Position numbers and translations under genes: made by a program
Assembly: GCA_041441455.1 (NCBI GenBank)
Contig: JASDTB010000013.1
Location: 1-30,661, forward strand
Reading direction: 5' to 3'
Length of the DNA: 30,661 bases
From: JAFIHK01 sp041441455
Lineage (GTDB): Bacteria; Bacteroidota; Bacteroidia; Bacteroidales; UBA932
The notes under the pieces: generated by a model
What the model saw: only the letters and a program-made list of their open reading frames with translations
Databases searched by the model: none
Told to the model about the DNA's origin: nothing
Shown: positions 17,753 to 25,232 of the stretch, piece by piece
Position numbering within the stretch: position 1 is the stretch's first letter
Layout: every line of letters starts with the position of its first letter

Positions 17753-18366
17753 AATCCGTTTTGTTGTTTGTTTAAATATTCGTCAATTATGTCTATTCCT
17801 TTTTGAGTTGCTATGCCTCTGAAATAATTTATAAGCAACTCTTTAAATAACTTCTTCCTCCCATATGATTTGAATGGAAAAGTATCTTCATTACCCATAG
17901 TATTTCCTAACTCAATAATAATCTTAGAGACTAGCTCTACATCAATATCTTTGCGAAATAACCCTTGGTTTTGACCTTTGATAATTCCTGAATGAGTAAC
18001 GTCAAGATGGAACTTGATCATTTTTTTTACAAGATTGTCGTAAATCGATGGATAGAACTTTTTTAGCTCAGTGAAAAAATTCAACCTTAGATTAATCATT
18101 ACATCTGTCTGAGCATCATGCATTACAAGCAATCTCGAAAGAAAATTATCGGTCTCATTTTTGAATTCATCCAAAAAACATTTCGTTTTTCGCTCAGATA
18201 GTATCAGACACTCCTCTAATAAAGAAGATTTATCAGAAAAATGCTCGTATAAAGTTCGCTTGGATATTCCATTTTCAGCTGCAATATCGTCCATCGTGAC
18301 AGACTTGCAACCCCTGTTCATGAACAGTTCTAGCGAATTTTCCAATATGCGGGTTCTTATATCCAT
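17749..18366 (-). CDS. TetR/AcrR-family repressor of the RND operon
   Basis: The 205-residue start MDIRTRILENSLELFMNRGC is preferred. The frame stays open 40 codons further upstream to 18486, but that extension would cross the promoter and code for a Lys/Phe-rich run unlike the family. The DNA-binding helix-turn-helix is at about residues 10-50 (CKSVTMDDIAAENGISKRTL, then YEHFSDKSSLLEE), and the C-terminal helical domain would bind an unknown ligand. It is the first gene of the efflux operon and overlaps the tolC-like gene by 4 bp, so it likely represses its own operon. The promoter ends only about 16 bp before the start, and an inverted repeat spans the -33 element (see the operator entry). 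Confidence 0.9.
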   Translation of the reverse strand: MDIRTRILENSLELFMNRGCKSVTMDDIAAENGISKRTLYEHFSDKSSLLEECLILSERKTKCFLDEFKNETDNFLSRLLVMHDAQTDVMINLRLNFFTELKKFYPSIYDNLVKKMIKFHLDVTHSGIIKGQNQGLFRKDIDVELVSKIIIELGNTMGNEDTFPFKSYGRKKLFKELLINYFRGIATQKGIDIIDEYLNKQQNGL

Positions 18367-18381
18367 TTCAAAAAATTTTGG

Positions 18382-18413
18382 CAAATGTATACAGAAAACT
18401 GAAAAAAACAAAA
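18382..18413 (-). promoter_or_regulatory. Promoter of the tetR-RND operon
   Basis: On the minus strand a TTTTG -33 element (18413-18409) and a TACATTTG -7 box (18389-18382) fitting TAnnTTTG are 19 bp apart. The tetR ATG is only 15 bp downstream of the -7 box, so the leader would be about 10 nt long. Confidence 0.62.
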
Positions 18414-18423
18414 ATAGTTTTCT
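18393..18423. promoter_or_regulatory. Candidate TetR operator: 8-bp inverted repeat over the promoter
   Basis: AGAAAACT (18393-18400) and AGTTTTCT (18416-18423) are perfect inverted arms 15 bp apart (centre-to-centre 23 bp). They bracket the -33 element of the operon promoter, where a repressor would block polymerase. A/T-rich sequence makes chance matches easy, so this is only a candidate. Confidence 0.3.
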
Positions 18424-18456
18424 TGTTTTTCTGTCTTTTTTCGATTTTTTATAGCT

Positions 18457-18464
18457 TAACTTTG
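18457..18464 (+). promoter_or_regulatory. -7 box TAACTTTG for kbl
   Basis: TAACTTTG fits TAnnTTTG, 36 bp before the kbl ATG. No clear TTG at the -33 distance; the area is T-rich. Confidence 0.45.
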
Positions 18465-18500
18465 TATTAACATTATGCCAAAGCAATAAACAATCATATT

Positions 18501-19691
18501 ATGTACTCAAATTTTAAAAATTTCTTAATAAACGAACTTAATTCTATTGATGCTGCTGGTCTCTACAAGAGAGAGAGAGTGATTACAACTCCTCAACAAG
18601 CAGAGATCAAAGTAAGCACCGGCCAAGAAGTTCTTAACTTCTGTGCAAACAACTACCTTGGACTTTCAAATAATCCAGAGCTCATCAATGCTGCAAAAAA
18701 GGCATTGGATGAGAGAGGATTTGGTATGTCGAGTGTAAGGTTCATTTGCGGAACGCAAGATTTACACATCTCCCTTGAGAAAAAAATTGCTGACTTCTTC
18801 GGAACAGAAGATACTATCCTTTACGCAGCTTGCTTCGATGCAAACGGTGGCGTCTTTGAACCACTTTTAAACGAAGAGGATGCAATCATCTCAGACTCTT
18901 TGAATCATGCTTCAATTATCGACGGAGTTAGACTTTGCAAAGCTCAACGTTACCGCTATGCAAATGCTAATATGGAAGAGCTAGAAAATTGCCTGAAGCT
19001 AGCTCAAGCGCAAAGATTCCGTCTTATTGTGACTGATGGCGTCTTCTCAATGGATGGAAATGTTGCCCCTCTTGACAAAATCCACGAACTAGCGAAGAAA
19101 TACGATGCTATGATTATGGTAGACGAGTCGCACTCAGCAGGTGTTGTTGGAAAGACAGGAAGAGGTACAACTGAACAGTTTAATCTTCGTGGCGAAGTTG
19201 AAATCATAACAGGTACACTAGGAAAAGCCTTCGGCGGTGCAATCGGTGGATTCACAACTGGTAAAAAGGAGATTATTGATATGCTAAGACAAAGGTCTCG
19301 TCCATATCTTTTCTCAAACTCTATCCCTCCAATGGTAGCTTCTGCTGGTATTGCAATGTTCGATATGATGGCTAGAACCAATCATCTTCAAGACAAACTT
19401 CATGATAACACAGACTATTTTGTTAAAGAGATGAAAAAGGCCGGCTTTGATATTAAGCCGACCCAATCTGCAATTTGTGCTGTTATGTTGTATGATGCCA
19501 AACTTTCTCAAGAGATGGCTACAAAACTTTTAGACGAAGGAATCTATGTTGTTGGATTCTATTATCCTGTTGTTCCAAAAGATTTAGCTCGAATCAGAGT
19601 TCAAATCTCAGCTGGACACGAAAAAGAGCATCTTGATAAATGTATTGCTGCCTTTACTAAAGTTGGAAAACAACTAGGAGTTATAAAATAA
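18501..19691 (+). CDS. kbl: Glycine C-acetyltransferase (2-amino-3-ketobutyrate CoA ligase)
   Basis: A 396-residue PLP enzyme that interconverts glycine plus acetyl-CoA and 2-amino-3-ketobutyrate in threonine breakdown. It matches E. coli Kbl along its length: NFCANNYLGLSNNPELI, RGFGMSSVRFICGTQDLH, SLNHASIIDGVRLCKAQRYR and RQRSRPYLFSNS. The PLP lysine is K242 in TGTLGKAFGG, with H136 stacking the cofactor and D208 and H211 in VDESHSAG. The related serine palmitoyltransferase branch is rejected because the Kbl-specific segments above are intact. A threonine dehydrogenase is not adjacent here. It is transcribed away from tetR, and its end is only 7 bp from the convergent PspC gene. Confidence 0.93.
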   Translation: MYSNFKNFLINELNSIDAAGLYKRERVITTPQQAEIKVSTGQEVLNFCANNYLGLSNNPELINAAKKALDERGFGMSSVRFICGTQDLHISLEKKIADFFGTEDTILYAACFDANGGVFEPLLNEEDAIISDSLNHASIIDGVRLCKAQRYRYANANMEELENCLKLAQAQRFRLIVTDGVFSMDGNVAPLDKIHELAKKYDAMIMVDESHSAGVVGKTGRGTTEQFNLRGEVEIITGTLGKAFGGAIGGFTTGKKEIIDMLRQRSRPYLFSNSIPPMVASAGIAMFDMMARTNHLQDKLHDNTDYFVKEMKKAGFDIKPTQSAICAVMLYDAKLSQEMATKLLDEGIYVVGFYYPVVPKDLARIRVQISAGHEKEHLDKCIAAFTKVGKQLGVIK

Positions 19692-19698
19692 TCTTGAA

Positions 19699-21165
19699 TT
19701 ACCATTCACAAGAAATCTCTCTGTGTGTCTCGAAATCATGATAAATAGGTTCTTTAACAATGACCTTCGTGTTTTCAGGAATTCTCAGGGAGATTTTCTT
19801 TACAGAACCATCCCATTTACTTGTCTTACTTATTTCGTCTGCATAAATAGTTAAAAGAGAGTCCTTCATCTCAAATTTTGGAAGGTTTTTCGAAGCCTTA
19901 ACCGATGCGTCAGCCCAAGTTTCGGCAAAACTCATGATTGAAGTTTTAATATTACTACTGTCACCCTCTGCAATTCTGTCAATAATTAGATTTGGAAAAA
20001 CAACCAATTTTAAATCCGATCCTTTTTTGTCAACCCAAAACAGATTAAAATCATCCTCATCTGCCTCTAACATCACTCTCTTCTCGGGCATTACACTATT
20101 TGAGACATACTTAACATAGATTGTATCTATCTTCTCTATTGTAAACTCCTGATTATTATATGTTTTTTGCCAAAAGCCTCTTGAAGCTGATACTCCGGTG
20201 AAAGCAAGACCAATACATGAGAAGATCCAAAGAAGGAAAATGATCAGACCTGGTTTGTATTTTGGAGATTTAAAACCAAATAGAAGCTGAATTCCACCAT
20301 ATAACATTCCAATGAATGGAAGGAATATTACCGCTAATCCCAAGACTTTTAACAATGTAATATTAACATCACCAAAGTTTACAAAATCAATAAGATCTAT
20401 TGTAAACATTCCATCAAACACTTGGAATCCAAGAAGGGCTACTGCTAGTGAAATAAGACCTGAGCCTCCTATGAGAATCAAAATTACTCCAATCACTTTT
20501 AGAATTGCCTTAAAAACTGCTGATACTGCATTATTTCCAGAGTTATTTCCTCTTCCATAATTTGATCCATAATCCTCTACCCTTCTCTTAATATTATTAA
20601 TATCAGGAGTCTCTCCATGCATTGCACATTTTTGTTCTATGGTTTTTGCTTCAGGCACTAGAATCCACATACCTATGTAGATAAGTACCATCGCAGATGT
20701 ACCTCCAAAGTGAATATCTAAAAGTGAAAATCCAATTAATAGAACTAAAAAGATTATTCTAACTAAAACTCTATCTATATTGAAATAGACTCCTAAACCA
20801 GAACATACTCCACCTAGAACTTTATTGTCGGTATCGCGAAATAGTTTCTTTGGAGCAGGAAGAGGTGTAGTGGTAGTTCTTTCATTGTTGGTTTGCGTAC
20901 TCTCCTCTTCGTCAAAATCATCTGGTTTTCCCAAGATTGCAATGACCTCATTTACTATTGAAATAGGAACGACATTATCTTTCCCGTTTTTCTCCATGAA
21001 CAGATCTGCAATTCTCTCTTCAATTCCCTCAATGATTTCAGAACCGTTTGGTTTAGAATTGTAGTGAGATTTTAGATCGTTCAGATAAAAGTTTAGTGTA
21101 TTGAATGCATCCTCTTCTAGTGTGAATGCAAGACTACCAATACTAACTTTAACTACCTTTTTCAT
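19699..21165 (-). CDS. PspC-domain membrane protein with C-terminal toastrack-like domain
   Basis: A 488-residue membrane protein. Residues 1-90 (MKKVVKVSIGSLAFTLEEDA, then IERIADLFMEK-like helices) are shared with the shorter PspC gene at 21531. A PspC domain follows at about 105-175 (KKLFRDTDNKVLGGVCSGLG with two hydrophobic segments), then further membrane helices near 215-245, 265-295 and 300-325. The last ~160 residues form beta-rich repeats (FTIEKIDTIYVKYVS, LLTIYADEISK, VKKISLRIPENTKVIV) like the toastrack domain of LiaF/PspC stress proteins. An envelope-stress sensor role is inferred from the family. It is the last gene of a unit with PadR 6 bp upstream, ending 7 bp from kbl with no terminator visible. 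Confidence 0.85.
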   Translation of the reverse strand: MKKVVKVSIGSLAFTLEEDAFNTLNFYLNDLKSHYNSKPNGSEIIEGIEERIADLFMEKNGKDNVVPISIVNEVIAILGKPDDFDEEESTQTNNERTTTTPLPAPKKLFRDTDNKVLGGVCSGLGVYFNIDRVLVRIIFLVLLIGFSLLDIHFGGTSAMVLIYIGMWILVPEAKTIEQKCAMHGETPDINNIKRRVEDYGSNYGRGNNSGNNAVSAVFKAILKVIGVILILIGGSGLISLAVALLGFQVFDGMFTIDLIDFVNFGDVNITLLKVLGLAVIFLPFIGMLYGGIQLLFGFKSPKYKPGLIIFLLWIFSCIGLAFTGVSASRGFWQKTYNNQEFTIEKIDTIYVKYVSNSVMPEKRVMLEADEDDFNLFWVDKKGSDLKLVVFPNLIIDRIAEGDSSNIKTSIMSFAETWADASVKASKNLPKFEMKDSLLTIYADEISKTSKWDGSVKKISLRIPENTKVIVKEPIYHDFETHREISCEW

Positions 21166-21171
21166 GATTAT

Positions 21172-21522
21172 TTAGTTTAGATTTTTCTTATTTCTTATTA
21201 GAGCTATAGTCTCAACAACATCTTGCCATGCGCTATCCATCTCTTGTAAAAGTTCTTTACCCTTATCTGTTATTGAGTAGTATTTACGTGGAGGTCCTTG
21301 TGGAGACTCTTCCCAACGATAACTTAGAAGTCCTTGATTTTTTTGTCTTGTAAGAAGTGGATATAGTGTTCCCTCCACAACTATCATTTTTGCATTTTTA
21401 AGTTTTGCTATCAATTCCGAAGCATATGCATCATTATTGTTCAGAATACTTAGTATGCAATACTCAAGTACGCCCTTGCGCATTTGAGATTTTACATTGT
21501 CTGTATTGATATTTTCGTTCAT
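21172..21522 (-). CDS. PadR-family transcriptional regulator
   Basis: A 116-residue winged-helix protein of the PadR family: GVLEYCILSILNNNDAYASE (HTH start), VVEGTLYPLLTRQKNQGLLS (recognition helix and turn) and GPPRKYYSITDKGKELLQEM (wing). PadR proteins are usually repressors. It lies 8 bp after one PspC gene and 6 bp before the larger one, so it probably controls this three-gene unit in response to membrane stress. There is no separate ligand domain, as in the short PadR subfamily. The binding site is not identified, although the unit's promoter upstream of 22100 is where I would look. Confidence 0.9.
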   Translation of the reverse strand: MNENINTDNVKSQMRKGVLEYCILSILNNNDAYASELIAKLKNAKMIVVEGTLYPLLTRQKNQGLLSYRWEESPQGPPRKYYSITDKGKELLQEMDSAWQDVVETIALIRNKKNLN

Positions 21523-21530
21523 GGTTCTAA

Positions 21531-22100
21531 TTATTTAAATATTGAAAATCTTTTCATGTTTTCGGCTGTAACGGGGATTCCTCTCATTTCGCATTTCTGT
21601 GCAGCTGTCACCGCTAAAGGCGCTGCGATCCAGAATATAACGTAAGCCCAAAATCCTACGCCACCCATAAAGAAGGCAATTAAGAAGATAATTTTTACTA
21701 ATACTACATCTATATTAAGGTAAAGCGCTACTCCAGAACAAACACCTGCAATAGATTTATTGTCTGGATCTCTATAAAGTTTTTTTACCGGAGGTATTTG
21801 GTATTGAGTCGAAGATGTGCTCGAAGCAAACTCTTCATCATTAACCTCTCCGTCTGGCATTCCTAGCTGAGCGATTACTCTATTTACAAGAGCGATGTTT
21901 ACTACCTCCTGATTTGATTTCAGGAATTCGTTGAATAATTCTGCAATTCTAGCCTCAAGGTCCTCCATAACATCTTTGGCTTGAATACCCATTTGGGTTT
22001 TTTGACGAAACTTTTCTAAATACTGATCTAATTTTTGATAGGCGTCTTCGTCAATTATAAAGCTTGTACCACCTATACCTACATTTAATACTTTTTTCAT
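21531..22100 (-). CDS. Short PspC-domain membrane protein
   Basis: A 189-residue protein beginning MKKVLNVGIGGTSFIIDEDA, with a helical N-terminal region (EDLEARIAELFNEF) and a PspC domain at about 103-175 (PVKKLYRDPDNKSIAGVCSG, then two membrane segments VKIIFLIAFFMGGVGFW and YVIFWIAAPLAVTA). It ends QKCEMRGIPVTAENMKRF, which is also shared with the larger PspC gene (QKCAMHGETPDINNIKRR), so the two share the whole of this product's length and look like a duplication with an added C-terminal part in the other copy. It is the first gene of the PspC-PadR-PspC unit, with a -7 box about 39 bp upstream. It likely acts at the inner membrane in stress sensing. Confidence 0.86.
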   Translation of the reverse strand: MKKVLNVGIGGTSFIIDEDAYQKLDQYLEKFRQKTQMGIQAKDVMEDLEARIAELFNEFLKSNQEVVNIALVNRVIAQLGMPDGEVNDEEFASSTSSTQYQIPPVKKLYRDPDNKSIAGVCSGVALYLNIDVVLVKIIFLIAFFMGGVGFWAYVIFWIAAPLAVTAAQKCEMRGIPVTAENMKRFSIFK

Positions 22101-22138
22101 TTTAAATACTATTTATTATTACATGGAATTTGGTACTG

Positions 22139-22146
22139 CAAATATA
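22139..22146 (-). promoter_or_regulatory. -7 box TATATTTG for the PspC-PadR-PspC unit
   Basis: Minus-strand TATATTTG (22146-22139) fits TAnnTTTG and lies 38 bp upstream of the start at 22100. No TTG -33 element is clear at the right distance. The gap 22101-22253 also contains the secG terminator and nothing else I can recognise. Confidence 0.45.
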
Positions 22147-22193
22147 TATACTTTTTTCATTACCTTGTATCGCATAGTACATAAAATTTTAAT

Positions 22194-22223
22194 AAAAAAA
22201 GCCCGCTACATTCGTAACGGGCT
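22194..22223 (-). terminator. Rho-independent terminator after secG
   Basis: On the minus strand AGCCCGTTAC (22223-22214) pairs with GTAGCGGGCT (22209-22200) in a 10-bp stem with one G-U pair and the tetraloop GAAT, followed directly by a run of about seven T (22200-22194). It lies 31 bp past the secG stop and closes the sigma-54-activator/lptE/secG operon. It is the cleanest terminator in the window. Confidence 0.88.
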
Positions 22224-22253
22224 CATATTCTGAGAGAAAAATTTAAAAAAAAT

Positions 22254-22646
22254 TTATTTTTTTGTAGTATTCTCTGTTTTCTTTTCTTCAGGAGCTGCTT
22301 GAGTAGCCGCTGGTTGGGCTGCAGCAGGTTGAGAAGACGCTGGAGTTTGGAAGTCTGGTGTTGCTTGCGCAGGAGTGGTATTCTCAATTTTTTCTTTAAG
22401 GTCCGACTTTGTTTCTACATTACCAGATGAAACGAATGCTGTTGCTAGAACACATAGAACAATAATGGTAATTGCTAAAACCCAAGTTGTCTTTTCTAGA
22501 AAATCGGCAGTTTGACGTACTCCGAAAGTCTGATTGCCCGAAGCAAAGTTTGCGGCAAGTCCGCCTCCTTTAGAATTCTGTACTAATACTATAATTGTCA
22601 GCAAGATACTTGCGATTACAATTAAAACAGCTATTGCAGTATACAT
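22254..22646 (-). CDS. secG: Preprotein translocase subunit SecG
   Basis: A 130-residue SecG, the small accessory subunit of the SecYEG channel. Two membrane helices are visible: residues 3-22 (TAIAVLIVIASILLTIIVLV) and about 54-72 (TWVLAITIIVLCVLATAF), joined by the diagnostic loop QNSKGGGLAANFASG. The Ala/Pro/Gln/Thr-rich tail (residues ~90-130, with PASSQPAAAQPAATQ) is low-complexity and likely cytosolic or disordered. It is the last gene of the operon, 1 bp after the acidic TPR protein gene, and is followed by the strong terminator. Placing SecG with LptE fits coordinated envelope protein and lipopolysaccharide export. Confidence 0.94.
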   Translation of the reverse strand: MYTAIAVLIVIASILLTIIVLVQNSKGGGLAANFASGNQTFGVRQTADFLEKTTWVLAITIIVLCVLATAFVSSGNVETKSDLKEKIENTTPAQATPDFQTPASSQPAAAQPAATQAAPEEKKTENTTKK

Positions 22647-22647
22647 A

Positions 22648-23487
22648 TTATTGATTATTTTTTGTCTTTAACTCTTGTACAAGGGATGCAAAGTAACTAC
22701 TTTTTTCCGGATATAGCAAAATTAGTTTGGCGTAAACATCTATTGCTCTTTTATAAAATCCTTGTTCAGTATATATCTTTGCTAATGTCTCAGTGTAAAA
22801 TACAGTATCGTCGAATTCAATAAACTCTTCCGAAGAAACTTTTGTTTCGGGCAGAGGATTTTGTTTCACTAACGATGGCCTTTCAGCTATAAACTTGTCG
22901 AGAGGCTTTGAATCATCTAATTTAATTGATTCAAAATCGTCTCTCCCAAAGTAATCTCCACCAACAACAATAATTTTTGGTTTTTGATCTTCTTGAGTCG
23001 TCTCCTCATCAATCACAAAAGAGATCTCATCCTCATCCTCCTCTTGATCTATTAATTGAATTTCCTCATCTTGAGGAACTATTGTTGTAGCATTTATTAC
23101 TACTGTATCTGCTTCAACTTGAGGATTATCTTTTTCAGTTGTATGTATCTCCTCTTTTTCTTCTCTACTAATCTCCTCCTTATCATCAGCACATATATTT
23201 TCTTTTTCTGTCTCTATATCAACTACTTTCTCAAGCTCCTCGCTCTTGTCTGATATAGGATGAGTTATGCTGGTCTCAATTGAATTAAGAGTGCTCTCTT
23301 TCTGAATCGTAAATTCAAATAGTTTTTTTCTTGAGAACACTTTTGCTGCAGCCTTATTTAAAGCTGCATTTTTGTGTTCATCACCCATTGGAGCCATTTT
23401 CTTAAACAGTTCTACGTAGGCAAGAGAGTACCACGGGTACCTTTCAATTGACCTTTCAATATTTACAATGTCATTACTTCCGTTCAT
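22648..23487 (-). CDS. Acidic protein with C-terminal TPR-like motif, unknown function
   Basis: A 279-residue protein with no signal peptide. The N-terminal ~60 residues are helical (RSIERYPWYSLAYVELFKKM). Residues ~65-205 are a long Glu/Asp-rich, probably disordered stretch (QEDQ..., EKENICADDKEEISREEK, IQLIDQEEDEDEISFVIDEE). The C-terminus carries a TPR-like helix pair (FYTETLAKIYTEQGFYKRAI, then DVYAKLILLYPEKSSYFASL). The gene lies 3 bp after lptE and 1 bp before secG, so it is translated with envelope export genes. I do not recognise a named family; similar genes between lptE and secG are typical of this phylum as far as I recall. Probably a cytosolic scaffold protein; the function is unknown. 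Confidence 0.78.
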   Translation of the reverse strand: MNGSNDIVNIERSIERYPWYSLAYVELFKKMAPMGDEHKNAALNKAAAKVFSRKKLFEFTIQKESTLNSIETSITHPISDKSEELEKVVDIETEKENICADDKEEISREEKEEIHTTEKDNPQVEADTVVINATTIVPQDEEIQLIDQEEDEDEISFVIDEETTQEDQKPKIIVVGGDYFGRDDFESIKLDDSKPLDKFIAERPSLVKQNPLPETKVSSEEFIEFDDTVFYTETLAKIYTEQGFYKRAIDVYAKLILLYPEKSSYFASLVQELKTKNNQ

Positions 23488-23490
23488 AAT

Positions 23491-23997
23491 TTACCATCTT
23501 GCAACTGTTCCTAAGAAAATATCATCTGTCAACTGCTTAATAATCGCTTCAACTAACTCTTGCTCTACAGAGTCAAAAGATGATGTAGATGGGTAATCCT
23601 TGAATGCAGCAAATGACTTTTCAAAATTCTCTTTTGGATATTTATTATTTGTGAACTTTAGTTTGACTGTAATGGTCAACCTATTTTGAGAGGCTGTTTC
23701 ATTAGCAGTAACTGCTAACGAAGTCAATTCATAAGATGTCACTATTGCCTCAACCTCAAGGTCGCCACCATCTCTCTCAACTTCTAGTCGGGTCTGTCTG
23801 CGATACTGGTCAATTAGTGCCTGAGTAAGATTAGGAGCCAATAGAGGGTTAATCCTCATCGCCTTATTATCTACTTGCTTTACAGTTATCGTATTAACAT
23901 CCTCTGCGATTGATGTCCCAGAAAAGGTGTAATTAATTTTGCAAGAGCAAAGTAGCACCGATGCCAATATCAGTATTATCGGTTTATATTGTTTCAT
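23491..23997 (-). CDS. lptE: LptE-family outer-membrane LPS-assembly lipoprotein
   Basis: The 168-residue lipoprotein has a leader ending in the lipobox LLCSC (after MKQYKPIILILASV). The mature part follows the LptE pattern: YTFSGTSIAEDVNTITVKQV, LTQALIDQYRRQTRLEVER, a beta segment (VEAIVTSYELTSLAVTANE) and the C-terminal amphipathic helix (SVEQELVEAIIKQLTDDIF). LptE plugs the LptD barrel that places lipopolysaccharide in the outer leaflet. The start overlaps the stop of the sigma-54 activator gene by one base (TAATG), implying coupled translation. The sequence is divergent from the proteobacterial form, as is usual in this phylum, so the family call rests on pattern and context. Confidence 0.82.
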   Translation of the reverse strand: MKQYKPIILILASVLLCSCKINYTFSGTSIAEDVNTITVKQVDNKAMRINPLLAPNLTQALIDQYRRQTRLEVERDGGDLEVEAIVTSYELTSLAVTANETASQNRLTITVKLKFTNNKYPKENFEKSFAAFKDYPSTSSFDSVEQELVEAIIKQLTDDIFLGTVARW

Positions 23998-25178
23998 TAT
24001 AAATCCAAATTAAGTTCTTTAATTTTACGGTACAGAGTTCTCTCAGAAATTCCTAATTCTGCAGCTGCCAATTTTCTTTTACCATTATGCTTAGCTAACG
24101 ACTTTCTAATGAGTTCTGCACTTACATTTTGAATCGAAAGTGTTGACAATTGCTCTTCCTCTTTCTCATGAGTTATCTCATCTTCATCATAATCTATCAC
24201 CTCATCATCGAGTGAAGATGCTATATCTTTAGGACCGACAACTCTTTGAACAGGAGCTTGAGAGGCACCAGTTCTTATCTTCTCTTTCAACTCCTCTACC
24301 TCGTGCCTTAATTGATAGAGAATTTTGAATATGATGTCTCTATCTGTTAAATAATCAGACGAATGTCCTTCTGTCCTAACAGGAAGAGAGTTAATGGGTT
24401 CCGAAGGAATATACTTTAAGAGAACCTCAGCATCAATCTGTCTATTATGTTCAATTACCGATATTTGTTCTGCAATACTCTTTAATTGACGAATGTTTCC
24501 TGGCCATCTGTACGAAGATAGTACATGTTGCGCATCTGCCGTTAGTCTTATAGGTGGCATTTTATACTTGTCTGCAAAGTCTAAGGCAAACTTTTTAAAA
24601 AGCAGATGTATATCTTCCTTTCTCTCCCTCAAAGGAGGAATTGTAATTGGAACAGTATTTAGACGGTAAAATAAATCTTCGCGAAACTTACCATTTTCAA
24701 TAGCTTTTGTAAGGTTGATATTAGTTGCAGCGATAACTCGGACATCTGTCTTCTGCACCTTCGAAGAACCTACCTTTATAAACTCTCCTGTTTGAAGAAT
24801 TCTTAGTAGTCTTACTTGGGTTGAGAGAGGCAACTCCGCAACTTCGTCGAGGAAAAGAGTTCCTCCGTCAGCAACTTCAAAGTACCCTTTTCTTGTCTCA
24901 AAAGCACCTGTAAAAGAGCCCTTTTCGTGACCAAATAACTCAGAGTCAATAGTCCCTTCGGGAATTGCGCCACAGTTTACAGCAATGTACTGACCATGTT
25001 TTCTTGGACTATTCACATGAATTATTTGTGGTATAACCTCTTTCCCTACGCCACTCTCACCCGTAATCAACACAGACAAATCAGTAGCAGCAACCTGCAC
25101 AGCAACATCTAATGCTCTGTTTAGTGCAGGATTATCTCCAATAATATCGAATCGTTGTTTAATAGCCCTAAGTTCCAT
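23997..25178 (-). CDS. Sigma-54-dependent activator without receiver domain
   Basis: A 393-residue bacterial enhancer-binding protein. There is no N-terminal receiver, PAS or GAF domain. The AAA+ domain starts almost at once: Walker A GESGVGKE at 40-47, the sigma-54 contact loop GSFTGA at 87-92 (canonical GAFTGA with Ala to Ser), Walker B GGTLFLDE at 105-112, and FYRLNTVPITIPPLRERKED. A linker with acidic residues follows (~280-340), then a Fis-type HTH at about 360-390 (GKRKLAAAELGISERTLYRK). It opens RNA polymerase-sigma-54 complexes at targets not identified here. The missing sensor domain implies control by amount or by another protein. It is the first gene of the lptE-secG operon; the start lies only 5 bp from the -7 box, so the message may be near leaderless. 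Confidence 0.93.
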   Translation of the reverse strand: MELRAIKQRFDIIGDNPALNRALDVAVQVAATDLSVLITGESGVGKEVIPQIIHVNSPRKHGQYIAVNCGAIPEGTIDSELFGHEKGSFTGAFETRKGYFEVADGGTLFLDEVAELPLSTQVRLLRILQTGEFIKVGSSKVQKTDVRVIAATNINLTKAIENGKFREDLFYRLNTVPITIPPLRERKEDIHLLFKKFALDFADKYKMPPIRLTADAQHVLSSYRWPGNIRQLKSIAEQISVIEHNRQIDAEVLLKYIPSEPINSLPVRTEGHSSDYLTDRDIIFKILYQLRHEVEELKEKIRTGASQAPVQRVVGPKDIASSLDDEVIDYDEDEITHEKEEEQLSTLSIQNVSAELIRKSLAKHNGKRKLAAAELGISERTLYRKIKELNLDL

Positions 25179-25183
25179 AATCG

Positions 25184-25191
25184 CAAAAATA
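25184..25191 (-). promoter_or_regulatory. -7 box TATTTTTG for the sigma-54 activator-lptE-secG operon
   Basis: Minus-strand TATTTTTG (25191-25184) fits TAnnTTTG. Only 5 bp separate it from the ATG at 25178, so the transcript probably begins at or within a few bases of the start codon. No exact TTG -33 element is seen. Confidence 0.45.
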
Positions 25192-25202
25192 GATAAAATT
25201 TG

Positions 25203-25210
25203 TACCTTTG
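25203..25210 (+). promoter_or_regulatory. -7 box TACCTTTG for kdsB
   Basis: TACCTTTG fits TAnnTTTG and lies 22 bp before the kdsB ATG. The -33 position falls at about 25180, inside the divergent promoter, so the two cores are interlocked. Confidence 0.48.
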
Positions 25211-25232
25211 AGAAATTTTAAGTCATCTTGTA

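Noticed and set aside
18367..18486. 40-codon upstream extension of tetR
   Set aside because: It crosses the promoter boxes and an inverted repeat, and codes for a Lys/Phe-rich run unlike TetR N-termini.
18501..19691. Serine palmitoyltransferase, a related enzyme common in this phylum
   Set aside because: The Kbl segments NFCANNYLGLS, RFICGTQD and the RQRSRPYLFSNS stretch are present; the palmitoyltransferase signature is not.
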